Positions 25,517 through 34,677 of a stretch of DNA of 53,959 nt are shown one piece after another (positions within the stretch are counted from its first letter, which is position 1; the number at the start of each line of letters is the position of its first letter). The position numbers were made by a program, and so were the translations under genes. The notes under the pieces are model-generated. The model had not been told where the DNA came from, did not search any database, and was given only the letters and a program-made list of their open reading frames with translations. The stretch spans positions 1 to 53,959 of the forward strand of contig RECF01000067.1 of NCBI GenBank assembly GCA_007694145.1, in the 5' to 3' direction. This DNA comes from Acholeplasmatales bacterium. GTDB lineage: Bacteria > Bacillota_I > Bacilli_A > Izemoplasmatales > Izemoplasmataceae.

Positions 25517-26664
25517 TGACACAAGCCAACGTCGTCATCATCGGTGGTGGTATTTCCGGTGCGAGTATCGCCTACCATCTTGCTGAGGCCGGTGTCAAAG
25601 ACATCGTCGTGCTTGAGAAGCATTACATGACGTATGGGGCAACGGGGCGGTGTGGTGCCGGTGTGCGCCAACAGTGGGGCACCCGTATGAACTGCCTGCT
25701 TGCCAAAAAGAGTGTGGCCTTTTTCGAAAAAGCTCAGGAGATTCTCGCCTATGACGGTGACATTGAGTTCAAACAGGAAGGGTATCTAATTGTCGCATCC
25801 GATGAAGCGGAAGCGAAGACATTCGCCGCCCATGTCGCCTTGCAAAATAGTCTCGGCATTCCAGCCCGTGTCTGCACCAAAGAAGAAGCGCGGGCCATCG
25901 TGCCACACTTGAACACCGATGCCATCCATAGTGCGACGTTTTGCCCAACCGACGGGCATCTCAACCCTTTTACAATGACCGATGCGTTTTTCAAAGCCGC
26001 CAAGCGACTTGGTGTCCACTATTATGACCATACGGCTGTCACGGATATCCGTCGTCAAAACGGCCAAATTGAAGGCGTGATGACTCAACATGGCTTTATC
26101 AAGACCAACACAGTCGTGAATGCGGCCGGTGGTTGGGCGAAAGACATCGGGGCGATGGTTGGCCTTGATATCCCCGTCTATTCGCGTAATCATGAAATTC
26201 TTGTGACCGAACCCGTCGAAAAAATGCAAGGACCAATGGTCATTTCGTTTTCAAAGAACATCTATTGCCAACAAACCCCGCATGGTGCATTCATCATGGG
26301 TCGCGGTGACAAGGATGCACCTAAAGGTCTCGACATGGGCTCAAGCTGGCAGTTTCTCGAAGCGATGGCCAAGACTGTCAGCGATCTGTTGCCACCGGTA
26401 GGGGAACTGCGCGTCATCCGCCAGTGGGGCGGTCTTTACAACATGTCCCCCGACCATCAACCCATCATCAGTGCTAGCCGCGATGTGCCGGGCTTTTACA
26501 TCGCCTGCGGCTTCAGTGGGCATGGCTTCATGCTCGCGCCAATGACCGGGCTGTTAATCCGTGAAATGATTCTCGGACAAACACCGTCCATGCCGCTTGA
26601 AGCTTTGTCGCTTGAACGGTTTGAAGGCCAAGAAATCGAAGAACTAGAAACCAGTGTCGTATAG
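25513..26664 (+). CDS. FAD-dependent amine dehydrogenase catalytic subunit, probably L-proline dehydrogenase beta
   Basis: 383-residue DAO-family flavoprotein that probably oxidises the substrate's C-N bond. FAD motif GGGISGASIAYHLAEAG at the N-terminus, TGRCGAGVRQQWGT near residue 50 as in sarcosine oxidase beta subunits, and GFSGHGFMLAPMTG near the C-terminus contacting FAD. AAGGAGG precedes ATG. Sequence alone fits sarcosine, proline, opine or glycine (HCN) substrates. The adjacent P5C dehydrogenase makes L-proline the best guess, since it uses the product of proline oxidation. Confidence 0.8.
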   Translation: MMTQANVVIIGGGISGASIAYHLAEAGVKDIVVLEKHYMTYGATGRCGAGVRQQWGTRMNCLLAKKSVAFFEKAQEILAYDGDIEFKQEGYLIVASDEAEAKTFAAHVALQNSLGIPARVCTKEEARAIVPHLNTDAIHSATFCPTDGHLNPFTMTDAFFKAAKRLGVHYYDHTAVTDIRRQNGQIEGVMTQHGFIKTNTVVNAAGGWAKDIGAMVGLDIPVYSRNHEILVTEPVEKMQGPMVISFSKNIYCQQTPHGAFIMGRGDKDAPKGLDMGSSWQFLEAMAKTVSDLLPPVGELRVIRQWGGLYNMSPDHQPIISASRDVPGFYIACGFSGHGFMLAPMTGLLIREMILGQTPSMPLEALSLERFEGQEIEELETSVV

Positions 26665-26685
26665 TATCTTAAAGGAGGAACCATC

Positions 26686-28242
26686 ATGGGAATGTATCCT
26701 TACCAAACCGAACCATTGCAAGATTTCACCAACCCTGAGGTCATCACCGCCTACCAGGCGGCCTTAAAACGTGTCGAGGCATCACTTGGAGGTGAGTATC
26801 CACTCATCATCAACGGTGAACGTATCAAAACCAACCAGACGTATGTGTCAACCGACCCCGCGAACCATCAAGTGACCATCGGAACCGTCCACCAAGCCAG
26901 TGAAGAACACGCTGAAGCGGCCATGCAAGCGGCACGCCAGGCATTTGAATCCTGGTCGAAAGTACCGGCAACGGTACGGGCCGATGTCTTGTTCAAGTCC
27001 GCCGCAATTTTGAGGCGTCGTCGCAACGAGTTCAGCGCCCTGATGACCAAGGAAGCCGGGAAACCGTATGCTGAAGCGGATGCCGATACGGCAGAAGCCA
27101 TTGATTTCCTTGAATACTATGGCCGTCAAATGCTTGAGCTTGAAACCATCGATCACAAAGTCTTGAGCCGGCCGAACATCGAACGCAATACGTACCGTTA
27201 CATCCCGCTTGGTGTCGGTGCGATTATCTCACCTTGGAATTTTCCGCTGGCCATCTTTGCCGGCATGACCTGTGCGGCGATTGTCACCGGCAATACAGTA
27301 TTGGTTAAACCCGCTGTCACCACCCAAGTCATCGCCTACAAGTTCATCGAAGTGCTCGAACAGGCAGGACTCCCGCGTGGCGTCGTCAACTTCATTCCCG
27401 GTGATGGGCCGGAAATCGGTGAGTTCATGGTCAACCACCCTCAAACCCGTTTTGTCAGCTTTACCGGCAGCAAACAGGTTGGCTGCACGATTTATGAGAG
27501 CGCCGCCAAAGTGCGCAAAGGCCAAATTTGGCTTAAACGCGTGATTGCGGAAATGGGCGGCAAAGACGCCATCATTGTCGATGAAGGTGTCGATCTTGAC
27601 ATGGCTGCCGAAGGCATCGTTGGTAGCGCCTTTGGCTTCAGTGGCCAAAAGTGTAGTGCTTGCAGTCGGGCCATCATCCACGAAAAAGTGTACGATGCAC
27701 TCGTTGAAAAAATCAAAGACCGCACCAGTAAATTGACGGTAGGCGACCCCGCTGATCCAGAAACATTCGTCGGTCCCCTCAACGATAAAAAAGCGTTCAA
27801 GAAAGTGAGCGAGTACATCAAAATCGGGAAAAAAGAAGGTCGTTTATTAATCGGCGGCGGTTCTGATGACAGCCAAGGTTGGTTTATCCATCCCACCGTG
27901 TTTGTCGATGTCGAACCCACGGCCCGCATCATGCAGGAAGAAATTTTCGGTCCAGTCTTGGCTGTCACAAAGGTGGCCGATTTCGATGAGGCGCTGTCTG
28001 TAGCGAACAATACCGAGTTCGGTCTGACAGGGGCGGTATACTCTAATAACCGGATGCACCTTGAAAAGGCCCGGGAGACATTCCATGTCGGCAACCTGTA
28101 CCTCAACCGTAAATGTACCGGGGCCATCGTCGGCTATCAACCGTTTGGCGGCTTCAATATGAGCGGGACCGACTCCAAAGCCGGGGGACCGGATTACCTC
28201 ATTTTGCACATGCAAGGAAAAACCGTTTCCGAAGCGCTCTGA
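26686..28242 (+). CDS. rocA: L-glutamate gamma-semialdehyde (P5C) dehydrogenase
   Basis: 518-residue aldehyde dehydrogenase matching RocA-type P5C dehydrogenases in length and sequence. Motifs: [13 protein letters not shown], the catalytic Glu region [11 protein letters not shown], and the catalytic Cys context [13 protein letters not shown], which is characteristic of this subgroup. It oxidises glutamate semialdehyde (open-chain P5C) to glutamate with NAD+. AAAGGAGG gives a strong ribosome site 21 bases after the FAD subunit gene. With the five preceding genes this would convert proline to glutamate. Arginine-derived P5C is an alternative source. Confidence 0.92.
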   Translation: MGMYPYQTEPLQDFTNPEVITAYQAALKRVEASLGGEYPLIINGERIKTNQTYVSTDPANHQVTIGTVHQASEEHAEAAMQAARQAFESWSKVPATVRADVLFKSAAILRRRRNEFSALMTKEAGKPYAEADADTAEAIDFLEYYGRQMLELETIDHKVLSRPNIERNTYRYIPLGVGAIISPWNFPLAIFAGMTCAAIVTGNTVLVKPAVTTQVIAYKFIEVLEQAGLPRGVVNFIPGDGPEIGEFMVNHPQTRFVSFTGSKQVGCTIYESAAKVRKGQIWLKRVIAEMGGKDAIIVDEGVDLDMAAEGIVGSAFGFSGQKCSACSRAIIHEKVYDALVEKIKDRTSKLTVGDPADPETFVGPLNDKKAFKKVSEYIKIGKKEGRLLIGGGSDDSQGWFIHPTVFVDVEPTARIMQEEIFGPVLAVTKVADFDEALSVANNTEFGLTGAVYSNNRMHLEKARETFHVGNLYLNRKCTGAIVGYQPFGGFNMSGTDSKAGGPDYLILHMQGKTVSEAL

Positions 28243-28250
28243 TACACAAA

Positions 28251-28280
28251 AAAAATCCGTTCAAGCGAACGGATTTTTTT
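28251..28280. terminator. bidirectional terminator
   Basis: AAAAATCCGTTC-AAGC-GAACGGATTTTT (28251-28278) with A-run and T-run. It ends both the proline operon and the convergent transaldolase unit. Confidence 0.9.
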
Positions 28281-28926
28281 AAGCACCAAAGACGTTTTTC
28301 CAGTCAGTGAGGAAGGCCTCGATGCCTTGATCGGTCAACGGATGTTTAAACGCTTTTTGGAAGACCGCATAAGGGATTGTGGCAATGTGTGCCCCCGCGA
28401 GCGCCGACTGGGCGATATGTTGTGGGTGGCGGATGCTGGCACTGATGATTTCTGTGGGCAAGTCGTATTGGTCGAGAATCATGCGGATGTCAGCGACAAG
28501 CTGCACCCCATCTTGTCCAGCATCGTCAAGCCGTCCGATAAACGGACTCACATACGTTGCCCCCGCTTTGGCCGCAAACAACGCTTGGCTGGCACTGAAG
28601 ACGAGCGTCACGTTGGTCTTGATGTTTTCTTGCGATAAAACATGGACCGCTTGAAGACCCGCAGGCGTCATCGGAATCTTAACGACAAGATTCGGGTGGA
28701 TGGCAGCGATGTCACGGCCTTCGCGAACCATCCCTTCAGCATCGAGGGCAATGACCTCGCCACTGATTGGACCATCGACAAGTTCAGTAATCTCCGCAAT
28801 GACAGTTTTGAAGTCGCGCCCTTCTTTGGCAATCAGGGTTGGGTTGGTGGTGACCCCTGACAAGATGCCGAGTGCGGCAATTTCTTTGATGTGGGCCACG
28901 TTGGCCGTATCGATGTAGAGTTTCAT
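28279..28926 (-). CDS. transaldolase / fructose-6-phosphate aldolase-type
   Basis: 215-residue small transaldolase (TalC/MipB group). Motifs: start [23 protein letters not shown], the Schiff-base lysine in VVKIPMT, and [20 protein letters not shown]. It moves dihydroxyacetone units between sugar phosphates in the pentose phosphate pathway. The fructose-6-phosphate aldolase activity of close relatives cannot be excluded. The frame extends 21 codons upstream, but AGGAGGT before ATG 28926 fixes the start. Four bases downstream of def, so they form one unit. Confidence 0.9.
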   Translation of the reverse strand: MKLYIDTANVAHIKEIAALGILSGVTTNPTLIAKEGRDFKTVIAEITELVDGPISGEVIALDAEGMVREGRDIAAIHPNLVVKIPMTPAGLQAVHVLSQENIKTNVTLVFSASQALFAAKAGATYVSPFIGRLDDAGQDGVQLVADIRMILDQYDLPTEIISASIRHPQHIAQSALAGAHIATIPYAVFQKAFKHPLTDQGIEAFLTDWKNVFGA

Positions 28927-28930
28927 GGGT

Positions 28931-29521
28931 TCAAGATACCTCCTCTTCGGATTCAATAGGTTTGAAGCGTACCGGCTCGACCCCTTCAAGGGTCGGCTTG
29001 ATGCGTGTCGGAAACAAAATGCCGTTCAGATGATCGAGTTCGTGTTGGAAGACAATGCTGACAAACCCTTTCAGCTTCAATGTGACGTCCTCGCTGAGCG
29101 TTTCTGTCTTCGGGTCGAACAAACGGGTCTGGACCGTGACTTGACGGTAACGCGGCACTAAGCCTTCGACCTCACGGTCGATACTCAAGCAGCCCTCTCC
29201 CCCGGGCATGTAGGTCAGCTGTTCGGTGTGTGCTTTCAAGCGGGGATTGACCATCAGGTAATCGTGATGATTTTCAAACAGTTCATCTTCTGTGTAAATC
29301 GCCAGCATCCGCAAGCGGACATCAATTTGTGGTGCAGCCAAACCCACACCAGGCCGCAAGGCATACTTTTCTGCCAGTTCGGGCGTCTGTGAATCGATGA
29401 GAAACTGACGCATGGCTTTAAGCGTCCGTTTTGTGTCCGCATCTAAGGGAAGCGGCACAGCGTCTGCGCGTTTTGTCAATGTCGGGTGGCCTTCGCGGAT
29501 GATGTCTTTCATCGTCAGCAC
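28931..29521 (-). CDS. def: peptide deformylase
   Basis: 196-residue metal enzyme that removes the formyl group from new polypeptides. All three motifs are present in order: [15 protein letters not shown] and [11 protein letters not shown], giving the Cys-His-His metal site and catalytic Glu. GTG 29521 is preceded at nine bases by AAGGAGGT. ATG 29512 is an alternative start but too far from the ribosome site. Length fits the longer Gram-positive (type 2) enzymes. Confidence 0.93.
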   Translation of the reverse strand: MLTMKDIIREGHPTLTKRADAVPLPLDADTKRTLKAMRQFLIDSQTPELAEKYALRPGVGLAAPQIDVRLRMLAIYTEDELFENHHDYLMVNPRLKAHTEQLTYMPGGEGCLSIDREVEGLVPRYRQVTVQTRLFDPKTETLSEDVTLKLKGFVSIVFQHELDHLNGILFPTRIKPTLEGVEPVRFKPIESEEEVS

Positions 29522-29631
29522 GATTCCCCCACCTCCTTTTCAAATAAGCAACATCTTATCGTAGATGTCTGCAAGGTCTAAGAACAACTCTATTGTACCA
29601 CTCTAGGCAACGTTCTGCTTTCATAATCCAT

Positions 29632-29645
29632 ATAAAGCGTTTTCA
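29632..29645 (+). promoter_or_regulatory. cre-like site upstream of the pfk promoter
   Basis: ATAAAGCGTTTTCA matches 12 of 14 positions of TGWAANCGNTNWCA and sits about 15 bases upstream of the -35 hexamer, a position where CcpA often activates glycolytic genes. Confidence 0.5.
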
Positions 29646-29659
29646 AAAGGGTTTATCTA

Positions 29660-29688
29660 TTGTCTATAAAGCGGGAAACAAGTATAAT
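29660..29688 (+). promoter_or_regulatory. promoter of pfk
   Basis: TTGTCT (29660-29665), 17-base spacer, TATAAT (29683-29688). Confidence 0.8.
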
Positions 29689-29721
29689 GAAACTACACCT
29701 TGAACCATAATGGAGGCAACT

Positions 29722-30849
29722 ATGAAACCCATCAAAAAAATTGGCGTCATCACCGGCGGTGGTGACTGCAGCGGTTTGAATGCCGTCATCAACGGTATTA
29801 CTAAGACCGCCATCACAAAATACGGCCTAGATGTCATCGGCTACAAGCGTGGCTACTCGGGCCTTTACACCAATGACTACCAAGTGCTTGATCTCAAAGC
29901 GGTATCCGGTATCATGCACGAGGGCGGCACGATTTTGAAGTCATCGAACAAAGACAATCTCTTCAACTATCCAAAAGTTCAACCCGACGGTTCGTACGTG
30001 CACGAGGATGTTTCAGACATTGCAGTGGCGAACATGCAGGCCATTGGCGTCGATGCCTTGATTGTCATCGGGGGTGACGGAACGTTGACAAGCGCCCGCG
30101 ATTTTCACCGCAAAGGCATTCCCGTTGTCGGCGTGCCGAAAACCATTGACAATGACTTGCCAGCGACCGATGTGACCTTCGGGTACAACACATCGCTTGA
30201 GAACATCGTCGATGCGCTTGACAAGATTCACACAACCGCCTACTCACACGATCGCGTCATCGTCGTCGAAGTGATGGGGCGGCATACGGGTTGGCTGGCT
30301 CTTGAAGGGGGCCTAGCCGGCAGTGCCGATGTGATTCTCATCCCGGAAATTCCTTATGACTTGACCAAAGTCGTCGACAAAGTGCGCGAACGGGATGCCC
30401 AAGGCAAAAGTTTTGCGATTATTGTCGTTAGTGAAGGGGCCAAGCCAAAAGACGGCGCGGTTCATGTCCGGGAAATCATCAAAGACTCTGCGGATGCCGT
30501 TCGGCTCGGTGGTGTCGGTGATGTCGTACGCCAACAGCTTCAAGCCATGATCGATAACCACGAAGTACGCTACACCAACTTGTCTTACTTGCAACGGGGC
30601 GGTATTGCCAGCCAACTTGACCGTGCCCTTGGGCTGCGTTTTGGTGTTGAAGCAGTCGAGCTTTTGTTAGCGGGTGGCTCAGGGCAAATGGTTCGCTGTC
30701 GTGGCCGGGAAATCAGCCCTGTCGACCTCGAAAGCGTCGTCGGTTCGGGTGAAACCGGTGAAACAAGCAAAGGTGGCGCCAAATACGTCGATCCGAACGG
30801 GCAAATGGTTCGCGCTGCGAAAGCCGTCGGGATCAGTTTCGGAGATTAA
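29722..30849 (+). CDS. pfkA: 6-phosphofructokinase
   Basis: 375-residue glycolytic enzyme that phosphorylates fructose 6-phosphate. Motifs: TGGGDCSGLNAVING at the N-terminus, GGDGTLTSA, PKTIDNDLPATD with the catalytic Asp, and EVMGRHTGWLA. The donor-selecting positions are mixed: Gly in GGDGT is the ATP-type residue, while Lys in PKTIDND is the residue usual in PPi-dependent enzymes. This matches group III PFKs, so ATP is likely but not certain. GGAGG selects ATG 29722. An ATG four codons earlier overlaps the ribosome site. Confidence 0.92.
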   Translation: MKPIKKIGVITGGGDCSGLNAVINGITKTAITKYGLDVIGYKRGYSGLYTNDYQVLDLKAVSGIMHEGGTILKSSNKDNLFNYPKVQPDGSYVHEDVSDIAVANMQAIGVDALIVIGGDGTLTSARDFHRKGIPVVGVPKTIDNDLPATDVTFGYNTSLENIVDALDKIHTTAYSHDRVIVVEVMGRHTGWLALEGGLAGSADVILIPEIPYDLTKVVDKVRERDAQGKSFAIIVVSEGAKPKDGAVHVREIIKDSADAVRLGGVGDVVRQQLQAMIDNHEVRYTNLSYLQRGGIASQLDRALGLRFGVEAVELLLAGGSGQMVRCRGREISPVDLESVVGSGETGETSKGGAKYVDPNGQMVRAAKAVGISFGD

Positions 30850-30851
30850 GC

Positions 30852-31106
30852 ATGGATTATCCCATCGATTATACCCTTTACTCAACAGAAGAAATCATCG
30901 AGATTGTCGGGTTTCTTCACCTGCTTGAGCAAAACCAGGCCCATCCTGGCATGTTGCCAGCCGAAGCGCTCAAAGCAGCCTATGCCCGTTTTCGCGCTGT
31001 GGTGAACAGCCCTGCAGAAGAGAAAAAAATCGCCAAAGCGTTTGCCAAACAAACCGGCATCCGAATCGATCAGCTGATTGGCAACCTTGAAAAATCCACG
31101 TCTTGA
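30852..31106 (+). CDS. UPF0223 family protein
   Basis: 84-residue protein matching UPF0223 (YktA-like): N-terminal YPIDYTLYSTEEIIEIVGF and C-terminal AEEKKIAKAFAKQTG. Function unknown; the family is restricted to Bacillota, supporting the assignment of the window. Begins two bases after pfkA. A terminator stem overlaps its last codons. Confidence 0.85.
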   Translation: MDYPIDYTLYSTEEIIEIVGFLHLLEQNQAHPGMLPAEALKAAYARFRAVVNSPAEEKKIAKAFAKQTGIRIDQLIGNLEKSTS

Positions 31107-31118
31107 CGTGGATTTTTT
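31091..31118 (+). terminator. terminator overlapping the UPF0223 stop
   Basis: AAATCCACG-TCTTGA-CGTGGATTT followed by T. The loop contains the TGA stop codon of the UPF0223 gene. Confidence 0.8.
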
Positions 31119-31135
31119 GGCAGAAAGGTGGTTTT

Positions 31136-31840
31136 ATGCGTCTAGACAAATGGCTCTCTAACTTGCAGTATGGCTCCCGTAAACAGATTGATCGCGCCGC
31201 TAGGGACGGGCGCATTACATTGAATGGTGCGGTGGTTTCAGAGGCATCGATTCATGTCGATCCCAAAAACGATACAGTGACGTTTGACGGGGCGCCTGTC
31301 GTGTTCATCCCAGACCTCACCTTGATGATGAACAAGCGCGCAGGCGTTGTGTGCGCGCACCATGATACGCGGTTTCAGACCGTGTTTGATGATCTGCCCT
31401 TGCATTATGCCCGTCATGATTTACACATGGCTGGCCGTTTGGATCGCGATGTGACGGGGTTTTTGTTGCTCAGTGTCGAGGGTGCGCTGATTCACCGCAT
31501 CATCAGTCCACACAAGCAACTGTACAAGACATATCATGTCCAAACAGAAGCGCCGGTCGATAACTTGGCGCGTTTCAACGAACCGTTGATTCTCAAAGAT
31601 GGTCGGGGTCGACCCTATACGATTGCGCCCCCTCGGGTTGTTGATGCCAGCGGTACGACAACCGTGATCCAAATCGCTGAAGGCAAACACCATCAGGTCA
31701 AGCGCATGTTTGCGGCCATCGGCCATCCTATCATCAAACTGACGCGGACGGCCATCGGCGGCTTGACCCTTGATCCTGATCTTCAAGAAGGTGCCGTCAA
31801 GCAACTTACCCCAGAAGACATTGCCCGTATATTCGCTTAA
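31136..31840 (+). CDS. rsuA: 16S rRNA pseudouridine synthase, RsuA family
   Basis: 234-residue protein with an N-terminal S4 RNA-binding domain (MRLDKWLSNLQYGSRKQIDR) and an RsuA-type catalytic domain with AGRLDRDVTGFLLLS, whose Asp is the nucleophile, and later GKHHQVKRMFAAIGHP. It isomerises a uridine in small-subunit rRNA, probably position 516 (E. coli numbering). RsuB/E-type targets cannot be excluded. AAAGGTGG selects ATG 31136. Confidence 0.88.
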   Translation: MRLDKWLSNLQYGSRKQIDRAARDGRITLNGAVVSEASIHVDPKNDTVTFDGAPVVFIPDLTLMMNKRAGVVCAHHDTRFQTVFDDLPLHYARHDLHMAGRLDRDVTGFLLLSVEGALIHRIISPHKQLYKTYHVQTEAPVDNLARFNEPLILKDGRGRPYTIAPPRVVDASGTTTVIQIAEGKHHQVKRMFAAIGHPIIKLTRTAIGGLTLDPDLQEGAVKQLTPEDIARIFA

Positions 31841-31842
31841 AA

Positions 31843-31869
31843 AAAAGCCGGTCAGTTATGCCGGCTTTT
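31843..31869. terminator. bidirectional terminator
   Basis: AAAAGCCGG (31843-31851) pairs with CCGGCTTTT (31861-31869). Lies between convergent rsuA and cysteine desulfurase genes. Confidence 0.82.
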
Positions 31870-32995
31870 ATGTTTCGTGGAGAATGGTTTCAAGGGTCTT
31901 TAAAAGGTGGTCAATCTCTTCGTAGGTGTTCTCATCACTAAGGGAAATACGCATCGAGCCCCGTATGTAAGCTTTGGGGACGTCGATGGCTTTCAACACA
32001 TGACTCACCTCGATATTGTCGGAGTCACAGGCGCTACCAAGTGAAACGTAGATGCCGTGACGATTCAACTGAAACGCGAGATGTTGGGCGTCATGATCCT
32101 TGAAGCCGATGTTGAGGATGGCATTGAGGCGCGAGTGGTCGAGATCGGGTCCATTCAGCCGGTAATCGAAGGCTTTGAGATTCAACTGTTCAATCAGATA
32201 ATGGCTGAGCTGATCAACATGGGCATTATGGGTCTTCGCCTGTGCGCGCGCCGCCTCATAAGCTGTGAGAAAACCGATCATCGTCGCGACGTTTTCGGTC
32301 CCGGCCCGGCGGTGGAACTCTTGTTGGCCACCGTGGATGAGCGGTTCAAGCAGGGCGGGATCGCGAGCAATCAGACAACCGATGCCCCGTGGGCCGTGAA
32401 ACTTGTGCGCTGAAAGGGTGACAAAGTCGACACCAAGCGCCGGAAAATCAATCGCCTGATGCAGCGGCACTTGAACCATGTCTAGATGAAGCCGTGCACC
32501 ATGCTCATGAACAAGCGGGATGATTTTTTTGAGTGGTTGTACCGTGCCGATTTCGTTGTTCGCATAGATGATCGAAACAAGACTGGTGTCGCGCTTGAGT
32601 GCCTGCTTGAGCGCATCGAGGTCGATGAAACCGTCTCTGTCTACCCTAATCCAGGCTGTTTTACAGCCGATTCGTTCCAGAAAACGGACGCTGTTTTCCG
32701 TTGCGTGGTGTTCGATGGTCGTGGTGACAATCTGCGCATCTGGGTGACGAAAATACATCCCTTTGAGCGCTAGGTTGTTCGCCTCGGTACCCGAACTTGT
32801 GAAGATGATGTTCTGCCGGGTGACACCGAAGTGCTCGGCGAGTCTGTTTTTGACCGAATTGATGGTTTTTCGCGCTTCAATGCCGGGTGTATGCAAGGAA
32901 GACGGATTGCCATAGATTTCCCGCAAGTGACGGTCCATTGCCTTGCGGACCTGTTCGCTCAGTCGTGTGGTAGCGGCGTGATCAAAATAGGCCAT
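31868..32995 (-). CDS. cysteine desulfurase (NifS/IscS family)
   Basis: 375-residue PLP enzyme that takes sulfur from cysteine as a persulfide for Fe-S clusters or thiolated tRNA. Motifs: YFDHAATTRL start, TSSGTEANNLAL, PLP lysine in SAHKFHGPRGIG, and RAGTENV. The active-site loop has GSACDSDN, with the catalytic Cys in the short-loop form. GGGAGG precedes ATG. It lies downstream of a thiol-redox membrane protein and a small protein on the same strand. No IscU/SufU scaffold is adjacent, so the sulfur acceptor is unknown. Confidence 0.92.
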   Translation of the reverse strand: MAYFDHAATTRLSEQVRKAMDRHLREIYGNPSSLHTPGIEARKTINSVKNRLAEHFGVTRQNIIFTSSGTEANNLALKGMYFRHPDAQIVTTTIEHHATENSVRFLERIGCKTAWIRVDRDGFIDLDALKQALKRDTSLVSIIYANNEIGTVQPLKKIIPLVHEHGARLHLDMVQVPLHQAIDFPALGVDFVTLSAHKFHGPRGIGCLIARDPALLEPLIHGGQQEFHRRAGTENVATMIGFLTAYEAARAQAKTHNAHVDQLSHYLIEQLNLKAFDYRLNGPDLDHSRLNAILNIGFKDHDAQHLAFQLNRHGIYVSLGSACDSDNIEVSHVLKAIDVPKAYIRGSMRISLSDENTYEEIDHLLKTLETILHET

Positions 32996-33014
32996 GAACG
33001 TTCCTCCCGGTTTA

Positions 33015-33302
33015 TTATTTCAATGTAATGACTAAACCATCAAGCGACTTCACATCGAGAAAGTCAAGTGTCTTAGCGTGCTGCTTCGCTTCGATGACCG
33101 TGACGTCTGCTTTCTCAAACAACTCAAGCAGCACGGTGACAAAATGCTGGATGACATAGGAAATATGGATGATGCAGGGGTCGTCATCATCGAATAGTTC
33201 GACACTTTTCGCAATGATATAAGCTTGCTTGATGGGCATGTTCATGACTTTCCCCTTAAAAAGGGTTTTGCCATGTTGTTCGATGATGATTTTCTGTTTC
33301 AT
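33015..33302 (-). CDS. hypothetical small protein between DsbD-like and NifS genes
   Basis: 95-residue soluble protein I do not recognise. It has mixed alpha/beta character, with an acidic DDDDP stretch and a single Cys just after it (DDDDPCIIHISY). ATG 33302 is preceded by GAGAGGTG at six bases. GTG 33311, overlapping the upstream stop, is less likely. Tight packing with the DsbD-like gene and cysteine desulfurase suggests a linked role in thiol or sulfur handling, which is inference. Confidence 0.65.
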   Translation of the reverse strand: MKQKIIIEQHGKTLFKGKVMNMPIKQAYIIAKSVELFDDDDPCIIHISYVIQHFVTVLLELFEKADVTVIEAKQHAKTLDFLDVKSLDGLVITLK

Positions 33303-33307
33303 CGTGG

Positions 33308-34537
33308 TCACCTCTCGATAATGCCTTGGATGTCAATGTTGATGTTGAAAATTTCTACGCCTGCAAGCAACAGTACAAAGTACACCGTCATCAGCAAGAA
33401 GAAGAGGGCGGTGATGAGTTTGATTACGGATAGGTGCTCGCGGATGAAGTTCGCGATGCCAACTACCGAGCGTGCCCTGACCGCAAAAGCGGCAATAAGA
33501 ATCAGCGGGACGATGAACATGAAGTTGAACACGACGATGTAAAGCAGCTCGACGGGTGAAATCCCGGTCCCTGGTGAAACGCTACGCACCCAAGTCAAAA
33601 CCGTGAAATAGACTTGTCCAGTACAGGCCGCTTCCGTGATGCCGACGATGACACCGAGAATGAGCGGTACAAAGACGATAAGCAAGACTTGCTTGAGTCC
33701 TGGTTCCTCGTCTTCAATCGCCTGGGTGAAACGGTGCATCACCCGTTTGTTGAAAGCTTGGATGAACTTAGGTAGCTGATTTTTGACTTTACCATAGTCT
33801 TGTTTGCGTGTGACGATGAAATCATAGAAGGTGAGAATGAACAAGACAAGACAAAGCAAGGCAAACCCGCCATATAAGAAATAGGAAAAGAACTCGAACT
33901 GATCACGGGTCAAACCAAGTAAAGCAAAAAAGCCAAGACCGATAATCAAATACGTCACAAAGATCGACCCGATGTAGGTGACAGACACGGTCATGAGCAC
34001 CCGGCGGTCCTTCGTAAAACCAATCATGGAAATGAACATGAGCAACATCGCAATCGCACACGGATTGATTCCGTCGACGAGGCCGGCGAGAATGATGACG
34101 GCCAGTCCAATCCAAAAACCGAACTCCCTGGGCACGAAGTCGCTGACATCGAGCAACGGCTGTTGCGCCAGTTCGGCGAGCAGGCCTGATTCATAGGCCG
34201 CCACAATCTTTTCGTGCCCGTGAAAATATTCAGAACCAGCGTAAATAATCGGTGCGGCCGTTGGGGCCTTGACACCATACGTTTCAAAGTAGGCGGTGGT
34301 CATGGGGCTGTCCCGGTTGACATCATAGACTATGACCACGATGCCTTCCGCCTCAAGTCCCTCAAGGACCCCGGCGCGCTTGACTTCGGCACAATCGGCA
34401 CACCCTTCGAGATCGCTGTAGACAATCGTCGGTACCCAGGTGTCATCATCGTGTTCATCCGCCTGCACGGCAACCGTCGTAATACTGAACAAGAAGTATC
34501 CTATCAAAGCCATGAACATGGCTGCACGTCTCAACAT
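33308..34537 (-). CDS. membrane thiol-redox protein: thioredoxin-like domain plus DsbD/CcdA-like membrane domain
   Basis: 409-residue protein. It has an N-terminal signal segment, then an extracytoplasmic thioredoxin/glutaredoxin-like domain with CADC (residues about 47-50), then about seven membrane helices. The membrane domain has DGINPCAIAMLL and, later, EAACTGQVY, the paired cysteines characteristic of CcdA/DsbD proteins that carry reducing power across the membrane. It likely shuttles electrons to outside thiols. AAAGAGGT precedes ATG. First gene of a three-gene minus-strand unit ending in cysteine desulfurase. Confidence 0.82.
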   Translation of the reverse strand: MLRRAAMFMALIGYFLFSITTVAVQADEHDDDTWVPTIVYSDLEGCADCAEVKRAGVLEGLEAEGIVVIVYDVNRDSPMTTAYFETYGVKAPTAAPIIYAGSEYFHGHEKIVAAYESGLLAELAQQPLLDVSDFVPREFGFWIGLAVIILAGLVDGINPCAIAMLLMFISMIGFTKDRRVLMTVSVTYIGSIFVTYLIIGLGFFALLGLTRDQFEFFSYFLYGGFALLCLVLFILTFYDFIVTRKQDYGKVKNQLPKFIQAFNKRVMHRFTQAIEDEEPGLKQVLLIVFVPLILGVIVGITEAACTGQVYFTVLTWVRSVSPGTGISPVELLYIVVFNFMFIVPLILIAAFAVRARSVVGIANFIREHLSVIKLITALFFLLMTVYFVLLLAGVEIFNINIDIQGIIER

Positions 34538-34575
34538 AGATTGACCTCTTTTCCTGTGTTGTAAACTGTAATCCC

Positions 34576-34604
34576 ATTATATGCAGGATGGTCCATGATG
34601 TCAA
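34576..34604 (-). promoter_or_regulatory. perfect-consensus promoter of the DsbD-like/NifS unit
   Basis: On the minus strand TTGACA (34604-34599), 17-base spacer, TATAAT (34581-34576). Both hexamers and spacing match the sigma-A consensus exactly. Confidence 0.88.
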
Positions 34605-34633
34605 ACGCAATCACCTTGCATGCATCATAAGGC

Positions 34634-34661
34634 TTGCACGCGAAATCATGTGTGCTATAAT
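34634..34661 (+). promoter_or_regulatory. promoter of ylbF-ylbG
   Basis: TTGCAC (34634-34639), 16-base spacer, TATAAT (34656-34661) with TG upstream (extended -10). The start codon at 34678 is only about ten bases after the expected transcription start. Confidence 0.75.
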
Positions 34662-34677
34662 GGGTGTGGGTGATACG

